Part shown: positions 1 to 6,644 of the stretch, piece after piece | Layout of the letters: each line of letters begins with the position of its first letter | How positions within the stretch are numbered: position 1 is the first letter of the stretch | Assembly: GCA_031178305.1 (NCBI GenBank) | Contig: JAPSJG010000039.1 | Coordinates: forward strand, 1-13,168 | Length of the DNA: 13,168 nt | Source of the DNA: Sinorhizobium sp. | GTDB taxonomy: Bacteria > Pseudomonadota > Alphaproteobacteria > Rhizobiales > Rhizobiaceae | Reading direction: 5' to 3' | Program-made: the position numbers and the translations under genes | Notes under the pieces: model-generated | Told to the model about the DNA's origin: nothing | Databases searched by the model: none | Seen by the model: only the letters and a program-made list of their open reading frames with translations

Positions 1-292
1 AACAGGGCGATGTTCGGTTTCGTCAGCATCAGCCAGATATGGCGATGACGGCGAAGAACGCCGGAAATCCGAAGGCAAACCGGAGCGATAGAGCCGGTCA
101 AAGGCTGGCGGAAGCGGTGCAAGGTCGCGACCCGCTTTAGGCTCTGCAGAAATTTGAACGACAAGTCTCAACCGGCATTCGCGAACAGCCGTTTCCGCAA
201 GACGAGCTCGATCGCATATCGTTCAGAAATCGATTCCGCGGACCGGGCTAATGCCTTAGAAAGGGTGGCGTTTCCAGTGGAGGGCCCATGGA
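1..292. other. Left-edge stretch without a confident gene; leader of the nitrile hydratase operon
   Basis: I see no convincing gene here. On the minus strand one frame stays open from about 140 to the left edge, with an in-frame ATG at 29-27 reading MLTKPNIAL before the edge, so a minus-strand gene could begin here; too little is visible to call it. A plus-strand ATG at about 154 opens a 114-codon frame, but it runs deep into nthA in another frame and is rich in Arg and Gly, so I treat it as a shadow. The nitrile hydratase promoter should lie in roughly 140-275. I found no hexamer pair that I would call. Confidence 0.4.
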
Positions 293-928
293 ATGTCCGA
301 GCACCATCATGCCGATGGATTCGACCATCATCACGACAACCACTTCACCGCGATGGAAGCGCGGGTGAAGGCGCTGGAAACGGTGCTGACGGAGAAGGGG
401 CTGATCGACCCGGCGGCGATCGATGCGATCGTCGAGACCTACGAGACGAAGGTGGGGCCGCGCAATGGGGCGCGGGTCGTCGCCAAGGCGTGGGTTGATC
501 CGGATTTTGCCGAATGGCTGAAGCGCGATGCGACGGCGGCGATCGAAAGTCTCGGCTTCACCGGTCGGCAGGGCGAGCATATGCGCGCCGTATTCAATAC
601 GCCCGACACGCACAATCTCGTCGTCTGCACGCTCTGCTCCTGCTATCCCTGGGCTGTGCTCGGGCTGCCGCCGGTCTGGTACAAGGCGCCGCCCTATCGC
701 TCCCGCGCCGTCATCGATCCGCGCGGCGTGCTCGCCGAATTCGGTATCGACCTGCCGGCGGAGAAGAGGATCCGCGTCTGGGATTCGACGGCAGAGCTGC
801 GCTATCTGGTCGTGCCGGAGCGGCCGCACGGCACGGAAGGTATCAGTGAAGAGAAACTCGCAGATCTCGTCACGCGCGACTCGATGATCGGCACCGGGCT
901 TGCGCTTTCACCGGAGGCGGCACGATGA
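293..928 (+). CDS. nthA: Nitrile hydratase alpha subunit, cobalt type
   Basis: This is the metal-bearing subunit of nitrile hydratase, which hydrates nitriles to amides in the cytoplasm as an alpha-beta heteromultimer. The protein has 211 residues, normal for the family. The metal-claw motif V-C-T-L-C-S-C lies at about 111-117 (Cys112, Cys115, Ser116, Cys117) and is followed by YPW. Known family rule: Thr after the first Cys (CTLCSC) marks the non-corrin cobalt type, whereas iron enzymes carry Ser (CSLCSC). In mature enzymes the second and third Cys are oxidised. The first 17 residues hold seven His and four Asp/Glu residues, a possible metal-loading tail. The ATG at 293 has a GGAGGG ribosome site 8 nt upstream, better than the out-of-frame ATG at 288. 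Its stop overlaps the beta start (ATGA), which suggests translational coupling. No amidase gene is seen beside it. Confidence 0.96.
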   Translation: MSEHHHADGFDHHHDNHFTAMEARVKALETVLTEKGLIDPAAIDAIVETYETKVGPRNGARVVAKAWVDPDFAEWLKRDATAAIESLGFTGRQGEHMRAVFNTPDTHNLVVCTLCSCYPWAVLGLPPVWYKAPPYRSRAVIDPRGVLAEFGIDLPAEKRIRVWDSTAELRYLVVPERPHGTEGISEEKLADLVTRDSMIGTGLALSPEAAR

Positions 929-1584
929 ACGGGCCACACGACCTTGGCGGCTTCCATGGCTTCGGCCCGGTCGCGCCGGAAAAGGACGAACCCATTTTCC
1001 ATGCCGAATGGGAGAAGCGGGCGCTCGGGGTAACGCTCTCCTGCGGCGCCTTCGGCGCCTGGACGATCGACGAAAGCCGGCACGCGCGCGAAAGCCTTCA
1101 GCCGGCGGTCTATCTCTCCGCAAGCTATTACGAAATCTGGACACGGGCGCTCGAGACACTGTTGAAACGTCACGGCTTCCTGACGCAAGCGGAGCTCGAC
1201 GCCGGCCACAGTCTCGAGCATGGGCGCGAACCGAAACGGGTGCTGAAGGCGGAGATGGTTGCCAGCGTGCTTGCCAAAGGCGGCCCTTGCGATCGGCCGG
1301 TCGATGGGCCGCCCCGTTTCGCGGTCGGCGAGAAGGTGCGCACGCGGAACTTCAATCCGGAGACGCATACGCGGCTGCCGCGCTACGCGCGCGCCAAGAC
1401 CGGCACAGTGGAAGCCGTGCAGGGCAGCTACGTCTTTCCGGACGACAATGCCCATGGAAAAGGCGAGAACCCGCAATGGGTCTATACGGTCGTGTTCGAT
1501 GGGCCTGAGATCTGGGGCGAGGGCGCGGACCCATCGCTCACCGTCTCGATCGATGCCTGGGAGAGCTATCTTGAGCGCGTGTAA
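925..1584 (+). CDS. nthB: Nitrile hydratase beta subunit
   Basis: This is the partner subunit that completes the nitrile hydratase active site. The protein has 219 residues. Its N terminus, MNGPHDLGGFHGFGPV followed by PE-x-DEP-x-FHAEWE, is the beta-subunit signature. The D-E-S-R segment around residue 52 supplies the conserved Arg that in characterised enzymes hydrogen-bonds the oxidised cysteines of the alpha subunit. The SYYEIW segment and the C-terminal SH3-like barrel region (about 130-219, beginning near RFAVGEKVRTRNFNPETHTRLPRYAR and including the conserved GHTRxPRY-like stretch) fit the family. The start overlaps the alpha stop by 4 nt, and the 3' end overlaps the probable TTG start of the accessory gene. 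The alpha-beta-accessory order is typical of rhizobial and other proteobacterial cobalt nitrile hydratases. Confidence 0.95.
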   Translation: MNGPHDLGGFHGFGPVAPEKDEPIFHAEWEKRALGVTLSCGAFGAWTIDESRHARESLQPAVYLSASYYEIWTRALETLLKRHGFLTQAELDAGHSLEHGREPKRVLKAEMVASVLAKGGPCDRPVDGPPRFAVGEKVRTRNFNPETHTRLPRYARAKTGTVEAVQGSYVFPDDNAHGKGENPQWVYTVVFDGPEIWGEGADPSLTVSIDAWESYLERV

Positions 1585-2002
1585 AACGGCTTCACAACCG
1601 GTGGGGCGGAATGCGGGCGGAAAACCGGGGTCCACCTTTCCTCATTCCGCACTGACCGCTTCACTCGGGCTGCCGAAATCCGCCGACGGCGAGCCGGTCT
1701 TCGCCGAACCGTGGCAGGCGACCGTCTTCGCGATGACCGTGCGGCTTCATGAGCAAGGCATGTTTTCCTGGGCCGACTGGGCCGAGGCCTTGTCGGCCGA
1801 GCTCCACAAGCCTGACCGCAGGGCAGACGGCAGCGATTATTACGACTGCTGGGTCGCGGCGCTCAGCCGGCTGCTGACGCGGTTGTCGGTCGCTTCCGAT
1901 CAAGAGCTCGAAGCGCTAACCCGCAGCTGGCAGCGTGCCGCGGAAGCGACGCCGCATGGAAAGCCGATCCTGCTGGAAAACGACCCTCTGCGGCAGGGAT
2001 GA
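1571..2002 (+). CDS. Nitrile hydratase accessory (activator) protein
   Basis: Small protein (143 residues from the chosen start) in the P14K/NhlE-like accessory family. In characterised operons this protein brings cobalt to the alpha subunit and helps mature the enzyme, for example by self-subunit swapping. Visible family traits are the G-E-P-V-F-A-E-P-W segment, the A-x-x-F-A-M-T-V-R-L-H-E-x-G block, F-S-W-x-x-W-A-E-A-L, and Y-D-C-W-V-A-A-L. The open frame begins earlier, inside nthB. I chose TTG 1571 because GGGAGAG lies 5 nt upstream and it overlaps the beta stop by 14 nt, consistent with coupling. ATG 1553 and GTG 1601 are alternatives with weaker ribosome sites. No CxCC metal motif is visible, so how it would hold cobalt is unclear. 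It is the last gene of the operon. Confidence 0.88.
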   Translation: MSACKTASQPVGRNAGGKPGSTFPHSALTASLGLPKSADGEPVFAEPWQATVFAMTVRLHEQGMFSWADWAEALSAELHKPDRRADGSDYYDCWVAALSRLLTRLSVASDQELEALTRSWQRAAEATPHGKPILLENDPLRQG

Positions 2003-2031
2003 TCCGGCTGAGGTAATCGCGCGAGCCGACG

Positions 2032-2195
2032 CCCTCTGGCCTGCCGGCCATCTCCCCCCACCAGGGGGGAGATCGACCCGCGGCTAACCGATCATTCAAA
2101 AGAAAGGCTTTTCCAATGCTGGGCCTCTTGGGCGCCGGCGGTTCCACACGGATTCTCCCCCTTGTGGGGAAGATGGGCCGGCAGGTCAGAGTGGG
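2032..2195. repeat. RIME-like intergenic mosaic repeat with two hairpins
   Basis: The left arm (2032-2074) and right arm (2151-2195) are imperfect inverted copies of each other; each contains a CTGCCGGCC-like block beside a C-run/G-run hairpin. The left hairpin is perfect: ATCTCCCCCC at 2050-2059, loop ACCA, GGGGGGAGAT at 2064-2073. The right hairpin is weaker (CCCC/GGGG core at 2157-2170). This layout, with the 'CATCTCCCCC...GGGGGAGAT' core, matches what I recall of the RIME1-type elements scattered through Rhizobium and Sinorhizobium intergenic DNA. It lies between convergent genes (stops at 2002 and 2219), so it may also act as a two-way terminator or mRNA 3'-end stabiliser. There is no U-run after the hairpin. 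Confidence 0.75.
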
Positions 2196-2218
2196 TAGTA
2201 TCATTACCCTCATCTCAA

Positions 2219-3031
2219 TCACGATGCCGACGTCCCCTCGAACTGCCTGTAGCATTCCTCGGCGACCTTCTGCAGAAGGTGTCGCGCGACCTCGCCAGTT
2301 ACCGCATAGCCGATCTCGCGGTCGATCCAGTAGAAGGTTTCGACGCCGGCATGGCTGGCGATGCGGAAGCTCGTTTCGCGATTTTGCGGGTTGCGGCCGA
2401 GCAGCACGGTGAGCCGCCGTCCGGTTGCGTCCTCGTACATCAGCATGGCGCCGGCCGCGCCGTTGACCGGAATGAGCCTGCCGCCGACGAGCGAGAAGCC
2501 GAGCGTCGACAAGTCAGGAAGCTTGAGATCGTAATCGAGCCGCTTGCCGAGCCAGGTCGCCAAATGCGCCTGCTGATCGGCGCCGACCTCTACCGGATGG
2601 CGCACTTCGCTGGCGTAGACGAGAAAGGCGGATTGCGCCTGCTCCGACAGGGAGTCGATGTCGGTGCTCGAGGCGCGCGGGTCGATCGGCGCGACGAGGC
2701 GCGGGGCGTAGGCGCCGGTGAAGGCGCCCGCGACGAAGATCAGAAGAGCAGCGGCGACACGCCGAAGCGCCGGCCCCGCTGCGGATGCGGGTGTTGCCCT
2801 CACCTGGCCGTGGGCGTTGAGCAGCGCGCGATCGCCTGCATCGCTGCGGGCATAGTCCGCGAAATGCTGCTTCAGCGCTGCCGCCTGCGCCTGCCATTGA
2901 CGGACTTCCTCGGCCTCTGCGGGATGCGCTTTCAGCCATGCCTCGATGCGTTCCCGTTCGGGCTCACTCAAGTGGCCATCCACATAGGCGTGCAATTCGT
3001 CTTCCGAGACGGTGTTGAATCCATCCGTCAT
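2219..3031 (-). CDS. Membrane anti-sigma factor (partner of the adjacent ECF sigma factor)
   Basis: The 270-residue protein begins with a short cytoplasmic domain containing S-E-D-E-L-H-A-Y-V-D-G-H-L and E-R-I-E-A-W-L (about 9-34). This is the hallmark of anti-sigma factors of the COG5662 type that sit next to ECF sigma genes. One hydrophobic span at about 92-109 (VAAALLIFVAGAFTGAYA) would place residues 110-270 in the periplasm as a sensing domain. I see no HxxxCxxC zinc motif; the only cysteine noticed is near the C terminus. So this is not a zinc-type (ZAS) anti-sigma factor. Its ATG overlaps the sigma stop by 4 nt (ATGA), the usual coupling for sigma/anti-sigma pairs. The signal it senses cannot be read from the sequence. 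Confidence 0.85.
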   Translation of the reverse strand: MTDGFNTVSEDELHAYVDGHLSEPERERIEAWLKAHPAEAEEVRQWQAQAAALKQHFADYARSDAGDRALLNAHGQVRATPASAAGPALRRVAAALLIFVAGAFTGAYAPRLVAPIDPRASSTDIDSLSEQAQSAFLVYASEVRHPVEVGADQQAHLATWLGKRLDYDLKLPDLSTLGFSLVGGRLIPVNGAAGAMLMYEDATGRRLTVLLGRNPQNRETSFRIASHAGVETFYWIDREIGYAVTGEVARHLLQKVAEECYRQFEGTSAS

Positions 3032-3576
3032 TTCGGTCTCCGCAGGGAAATCACATTGTCTTCCTTCATCGCTTCGGCAAGCTGCCGGCGGGAGCGCGAC
3101 AGGCGTGACATTACGGTTCCGATAGGGATCGCCAGCATTTCCGCCACGTCCTGGTAGCGGTAACCCTCGATCACCACCAGCATCAGCACCGAGCGGTTTT
3201 CCGCCGAAAGCCGGTCAAGCGCGCGTTCGAGACGGCGTCCCTGGATCGGGTCGGCGCTCGTTTCCTCGGCGGCAAGGCAATCCTCGAGTTCCACCTCGGG
3301 ATGCTGCGTCTGGCGCCGATGGTGGTTCCGATAGAGGTTGGTCATGATCGTGAAAGCCCAGGCGCGCAAGTTCACGCCTCGCCATTGCGATCGCCGCGCC
3401 AGCACTCGTTCTACACAATCCTGCAGCAGGTCCTCGCCGTCGGAATCCGAGCGGGCAAGACTTCGCGAATAGCGCCTGAGCGCCGGCATCAGGGCGAGTA
3501 CACTTGCCTCGAAGTCGGCGGGTGCAGAGGCTTGCGCCTCTGCACCCGATCCCGGACCGTCACGGCCGTGCGACAT
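3028..3576 (-). CDS. ECF-family RNA polymerase sigma factor
   Basis: The 182-residue protein has only sigma regions 2 and 4, as ECF sigma factors do. Region 2 covers about 28-90: helical LMPALRRYSRSLARS, then D-G-E-D-L-L-Q-D-C-V-E-R-V-L and R-A-W-A-F-T-I-M-T-N-L-Y-R-N. Region 4 covers about 118-168: L-D-R-L-S-A-E-N-R-S-V-L, then G-Y-R-Y-Q-D-V-A-E-M-L and the recognition helix I-G-T-V-M-S-R-L-S-R-S-R-R. AGAGGG lies 8 nt before the ATG. The start overlaps the end of the upstream exported-protein gene by 17 nt, and the stop overlaps the anti-sigma start. The three genes are therefore probably one transcript in which the sigma factor is held by the membrane anti-sigma factor. Autoregulation is likely for this class, but I could not identify its promoter motif with confidence. 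Confidence 0.92.
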   Translation of the reverse strand: MSHGRDGPGSGAEAQASAPADFEASVLALMPALRRYSRSLARSDSDGEDLLQDCVERVLARRSQWRGVNLRAWAFTIMTNLYRNHHRRQTQHPEVELEDCLAAEETSADPIQGRRLERALDRLSAENRSVLMLVVIEGYRYQDVAEMLAIPIGTVMSRLSRSRRQLAEAMKEDNVISLRRPK

Positions 3577-3934
3577 CCCATTCGCCCTCTACCCCGTCAC
3601 CGGTCACGTCGCCCATCTTCTTGTCCTTTACCCAGAAATAAAGCGGCATCCCGTCCTTCGCCCACTGCTTGCTGCCATCCTTGCGCTCGACGATCGAATA
3701 GGCGCCCTCGGCTGCAGCATCGGCTTCGACCTGGAATGGCGGCCAATCCTTTGCGCATTGATCATAGCAGGTCGAAACACCCTTCTGGTCGTCCCTGTAT
3801 GTGTAAAGCGTCATGCCGTTTGCCGCGGCAAGGACCGGACCTTTTTCGCTCTCGACCGTCTTGACCGGCGGGGCCGCCAAAGCCGCGGCAGTAGAGGCAA
3901 ACGAGATGGCAATGGCTAATGCAAAGGTTCTCAT
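3560..3934 (-). CDS. Small exported protein of the Lipoprotein_15 / COG4315 repeat family
   Basis: The 124-residue protein has a Sec signal peptide (about 1-20, cleavage near A-L-A|A-P-P). It carries two copies of a short family repeat. The first, at about 33-66, contains N-G-M-T-L-Y-T-Y-R-D-D, two cysteines (Cys56, Cys60) and W-P-P. The second, at about 85-122, contains D-G-M-P-L-Y-F-W-V-K-D-K and ends G-E-W-D-V-A-R-P. Family members are often annotated as predicted lipoproteins, but this one has no lipobox Cys, so it is probably free in the periplasm. Its biochemical role is unknown. It is the first gene of the sigma/anti-sigma unit and overlaps the sigma gene, so it may be the target, reporter or sensor partner of that system. 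AGGAAGGA precedes the ATG. Cys56/Cys60 could form a disulfide or bind metal or heme; this is inference. Confidence 0.87.
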   Translation of the reverse strand: MRTFALAIAISFASTAAALAAPPVKTVESEKGPVLAAANGMTLYTYRDDQKGVSTCYDQCAKDWPPFQVEADAAAEGAYSIVERKDGSKQWAKDGMPLYFWVKDKKMGDVTGDGVEGEWDVARP

Positions 3935-4117
3935 GGGAATCTTCCTTCCTCTCTCGGTCGTTCCATGGCGCCCGCGCGGAGGCGCGGAACCGGTTCAAGC
4001 TGGTTCGCAGATGAGAAGACACCGGAGGTGGCGGATTTATTCCCAACGCGGCCGTGGCCTTGCGGTGGATTGCCGTTTATTCACGGAGGGAGACCCCCTT
4101 ACGCCAACGCCACCCGT
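3935..4117 (-). promoter_or_regulatory. Leader/promoter region of the sigma-factor unit
   Basis: This 183-bp gap between the AbrB-type gene and the exported-protein gene should hold the promoter of the sigma unit. The only symmetric element I noticed is a perfect 10-bp palindrome, GAACCGGTTC, at 3987-3996, preceded on the minus strand by another GAACC 5 nt away. GGAAC-like -35 elements are typical of ECF sigma factors, but I could not pair one with a convincing -10 at 16-17 bp. The exact promoter is therefore unresolved. Confidence 0.35.
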
Positions 4118-5212
4118 TCAGGCGCGATCGGCGACGAAGCGGGCGAGCGTCGGGCCGATCAGCGTAATGATCAGCAGGCGAGCCGTCTGCAGCGCCATGA
4201 CAAAGGGAAGATCGACATTGCTGGAGGCGGCGATGACGGCGATCGAATCGAGGCCTCCGGGGCTGGTGGCGAGATAGGCTGTCAGCGGATCGATACCGGC
4301 CGCTTTGATGAGCAGCACGGCGAGCAATCCGGAAAAGGCCATCAGCACGAGTATGGAGATTATCGTCGGCACCAGTGCACGACGGGCATGCGCGATGATC
4401 GGGCGGGTGAAGCCCAGTCCGATGTTCCAGCCGAGCAGCGCGAAGGAAAGCGCCAGCAGCCATTGCGGCAACTCGATGGTCAGCGCTCCGCTTAAATTGA
4501 GCGCCGAACCGATTAGGAAGGGGATGAGAAAGCCGCCGGCCGGTATGCGCAATAGCTTGCCGAGGAAGCCGCCAGCTATGCCGACGGCGAGTGTCGCAAG
4601 AAAAGGCAAAGCCTCGACGGGAGCAAACCAGCCGACCGAGGGCTCGGACCCGGCGCCGCTAACCCAGAGATGGGCGACCATGGCGGCGGCGCTGGCGACA
4701 AAGACGACGCGCAGATATTGCATGAAGGCGACGAGCCGCACATCCGCGCCATAGGCGTCGGCCATCAGCAGCATGGTCGAGGCAGCTCCCGCCGACGATC
4801 CCCAGATCGCCGTCGTGCCGGGTAAAATGCGCATCCGCGTGATCGTCCAGCCGGAGAGCGTGCTGACACCGATGACCGACAGGATCACCGCGAGGAAGAG
4901 CGGCCAATTGCCGGAAAAGGTGGCAAAGAGGTCCGGCCGCATGGAACCTGCAATCATCATCGCCAGGAGGAATTGCACGCAAAAGAAGAACTGAGGCGGC
5001 AGCCGGATCGTGCCGCCATTCATGCCGATGATCGCACCGGCAGCCATCGGTCCCAGGAGCAGGCCGGCCGGGATACCGATCGACTCGAGGGCGACAATAA
5101 AGACGAGCGAGAGGAGCCCCAGCAACAGCCATTGCGCGGGGACCGGCAGGCGGCCAATCCCCGTTTTGTCTGGCGGCACCGGCGTTGCGGGCTGTTCCGG
5201 CTTCAAGGACAT
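4118..5212 (-). CDS. AbrB-duplication family integral membrane protein (putative transporter)
   Basis: The protein has 364 residues from ATG 5212. It is highly hydrophobic, with about ten predicted membrane spans beginning near residue 27. It contains the internal duplication that defines the family (TIGR03082/COG3180): G-I-P-A-G-L-L-L-G-P at about 46-55 and R-I-P-A-G-G-F-L-I-P at about 222-231. The C-terminal half carries T-S-P-G-G-L-D-S-I-A-V-I-A. Such proteins are often mislabelled 'ammonia monooxygenase'; their substrate is not established. The frame extends upstream to a GTG at 5245 without a ribosome site. ATG 5212 has GGAG close by (short spacing) and gives the usual N terminus. It could be transcribed into the sigma unit, but the 183-bp gap argues for separate control. 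Divergent from the helicase gene. Confidence 0.85.
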   Translation of the reverse strand: MSLKPEQPATPVPPDKTGIGRLPVPAQWLLLGLLSLVFIVALESIGIPAGLLLGPMAAGAIIGMNGGTIRLPPQFFFCVQFLLAMMIAGSMRPDLFATFSGNWPLFLAVILSVIGVSTLSGWTITRMRILPGTTAIWGSSAGAASTMLLMADAYGADVRLVAFMQYLRVVFVASAAAMVAHLWVSGAGSEPSVGWFAPVEALPFLATLAVGIAGGFLGKLLRIPAGGFLIPFLIGSALNLSGALTIELPQWLLALSFALLGWNIGLGFTRPIIAHARRALVPTIISILVLMAFSGLLAVLLIKAAGIDPLTAYLATSPGGLDSIAVIAASSNVDLPFVMALQTARLLIITLIGPTLARFVADRA

Positions 5213-5497
5213 TCTCCAACAAGGGGCCGCGTGGGCGCTGCGCACTCGCAGTCTGCGACCGCTGCCTGGTTAGCAGCTTTGGTCGCGCTGGCTCAAGATG
5301 TACTGCTAGAATCTGCGACAGCGGGTCGACAAAGAATGGCGCGCTGTAAGCAGCGCATGTGGCCGATTGACGGCCTTTCGCAGCAGAAGATTTCGCGTAA
5401 GCGCCGATTTCCGTGCCCAAAGCAGACGAATACTCAGACAGGCCTGGGGCCGAAAATCCGGCTTGCGTCGAGCCCCCGAATCCTGACACTGCGTGTC
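5213..5497. promoter_or_regulatory. Divergent intergenic region between the AbrB-type gene and the helicase
   Basis: This 285-bp region should carry promoters for both divergent genes. It holds three short perfect inverted repeats. TCGCAGTCTGCGA lies at 5246-5258. GCGCTG-TAAG-CAGCGC (6-bp arms, 4-nt loop) lies at 5341-5356. TGACAC-TGC-GTGTCA lies at 5484-5498, its last base being the A of the helicase start codon. I could not assign -35/-10 boxes. The helicase reading frame runs open through this whole region, but the translation has no helicase features, so I do not count it as coding. Confidence 0.4.
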
Positions 5498-6625
5498 ATG
5501 CAGTTCGCTCCGCAACAGGATGAGGCCCTGAAGGCCGTTTCGCGCTGGCTGAAGGAAGGCCGCTCACAGCTTTTTCGGCTGTTTGGCTATGCCGGCACCG
5601 GCAAGACGACGCTTGCGCGGCATTTCGCCGAGCATGTCGATGGCGAGGTGCTGTTTGCCGCTTTCACTGGCAAGGCGGCGCAGGTGCTCCGCTCGAAAGG
5701 TGCCTCCAACGCCAAGACGATCCATTCGCTGATCTACCGGCCGCGGGGCGAGGAGGAGGTGGAGGACGAGCAGACCGGCAGGACGTCGATCGCGCCGATG
5801 TTCGCCATCAACCGCCAGAGCCCGGTCGCGAAGGCGGCGCTGATCATCGTCGACGAATGCTCGATGGTGGACGAGGCGCTCGGCAAGGATCTGATGAGTT
5901 TCGGCACGCCGATCCTCGTCCTCGGTGATCCCGGGCAATTGCCGCCGGTATCGGGCGGTGGCTATTTCACCAATCACGAGCCGGATTATCTGCTCACCGA
6001 GATCCACCGCCAGGCCCGCGACAACCCGATCATCCAGCTCGCCATGCAGGTGCGCGAAGGCAAGGAGATCATACATGGCGACTACGGCACGGCGCGGGTC
6101 ATCTCGAAGGCCGAGGTGACGCAGCCGCTGGTGCTGGAGGCCGATCAGGTTCTGGTCGGCACCAACCGGACGCGGCGGCGCTATAACCAGCGCCTGCGCG
6201 AACTCAAGGGGTTTACCAGCGAATATCCGCAATCCGGCGACAAGCTCGTCTGCCTCAGGAACGATCCGGCCAAGGGCTTGCTCAACGGCTCGCTCTGGCA
6301 GGCGATGAGTGCGTCGAAGGAAACCGTGAAGCCGGGAATCAACCTGATGATCCGGCCCGAAGACGACGACATGGATCGGGGTGCTGCGAAGATCAAGCTC
6401 CTGAAGGCGGCCTTCGAGGATGTCGACGGCGAGATCCCCTGGTCCACCCGCAAGCGCTACGACGAGTTCGACTACGGCTATGCGCTGACGGTGCACAAGG
6501 CGCAGGGCTCGCAATGGGACAATGTTGTCCTCTTCGATGAGAGCTGGGCGTTCCGCGACACGCGCGAGCGCTGGCTTTACACCGGGATCACGCGCGCCGC
6601 GGAGCGGCTGACGATCGTCAGGTGA
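5498..6625 (+). CDS. Small RecD-like superfamily 1 DNA helicase
   Basis: ATP-dependent DNA helicase/ATPase of 375 residues, shorter than RecD or RecD2 because no N-terminal accessory domains are present. Motifs seen: the N-terminal Q-Q-D-E-A-L (6-11); Walker A G-Y-A-G-T-G-K-T-T (30-38); F-T-G-K-A-A (56-61); T-I-H-S-L (74-78); Walker B I-I-V-D-E-C-S-M-V-D (116-125); motif III G-D-P-G-Q-L-P-P-V (143-151); motif IV E-I-H-R-Q-A (168-173); motif V T-V-H-K-A-Q-G-S-Q (331-339); motif VI Y-T-G-I-T-R-A (361-367). The C-terminal part fits the UvrD_C_2 fold. Its partner and pathway (repair, recombination) cannot be told from context. I chose ATG 5498 because homology begins there, although no Shine-Dalgarno is visible and an inverted repeat ends on this ATG. 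The gene converges on the LysE-type gene with only 13 bp between stops. Confidence 0.9.
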   Translation: MQFAPQQDEALKAVSRWLKEGRSQLFRLFGYAGTGKTTLARHFAEHVDGEVLFAAFTGKAAQVLRSKGASNAKTIHSLIYRPRGEEEVEDEQTGRTSIAPMFAINRQSPVAKAALIIVDECSMVDEALGKDLMSFGTPILVLGDPGQLPPVSGGGYFTNHEPDYLLTEIHRQARDNPIIQLAMQVREGKEIIHGDYGTARVISKAEVTQPLVLEADQVLVGTNRTRRRYNQRLRELKGFTSEYPQSGDKLVCLRNDPAKGLLNGSLWQAMSASKETVKPGINLMIRPEDDDMDRGAAKIKLLKAAFEDVDGEIPWSTRKRYDEFDYGYALTVHKAQGSQWDNVVLFDESWAFRDTRERWLYTGITRAAERLTIVR

Positions 6626-6632
6626 GAAGCCG

Positions 6633-6644
6633 GGCTGATCAGCC
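6633..6644. terminator. Weak candidate bidirectional terminator between convergent genes
   Basis: GGCTGATCAGCC is a perfect 12-bp palindrome that starts 7 nt after the helicase stop and contains the LysE stop codon at its centre. It is followed by TTTCT on the plus strand. The stem is short with almost no loop, so termination would be weak; it may be chance. Confidence 0.25.

Noticed and set aside
1259..1570. 5' part of the open frame leading into the accessory gene
   Set aside because: It lies wholly inside nthB in a different frame and is Arg-rich; the accessory homology begins after 1571.
802..1635. Minus-strand 277-codon frame opposite nthA/nthB
   Set aside because: Antisense shadow of the clear nitrile hydratase subunits.
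2162..3157. Plus-strand 331-codon frame opposite the anti-sigma gene
   Set aside because: It crosses the repeat and the sigma/anti-sigma junction and has no domain features; the minus strand has the ATGA-coupled sigma/anti-sigma pair.
4973..5497. Upstream extension of the helicase frame to 4973
   Set aside because: The added 175 residues lie partly antisense to the AbrB-type gene and contain no helicase motif; homology begins at MQFAPQQDEAL (ATG 5498).
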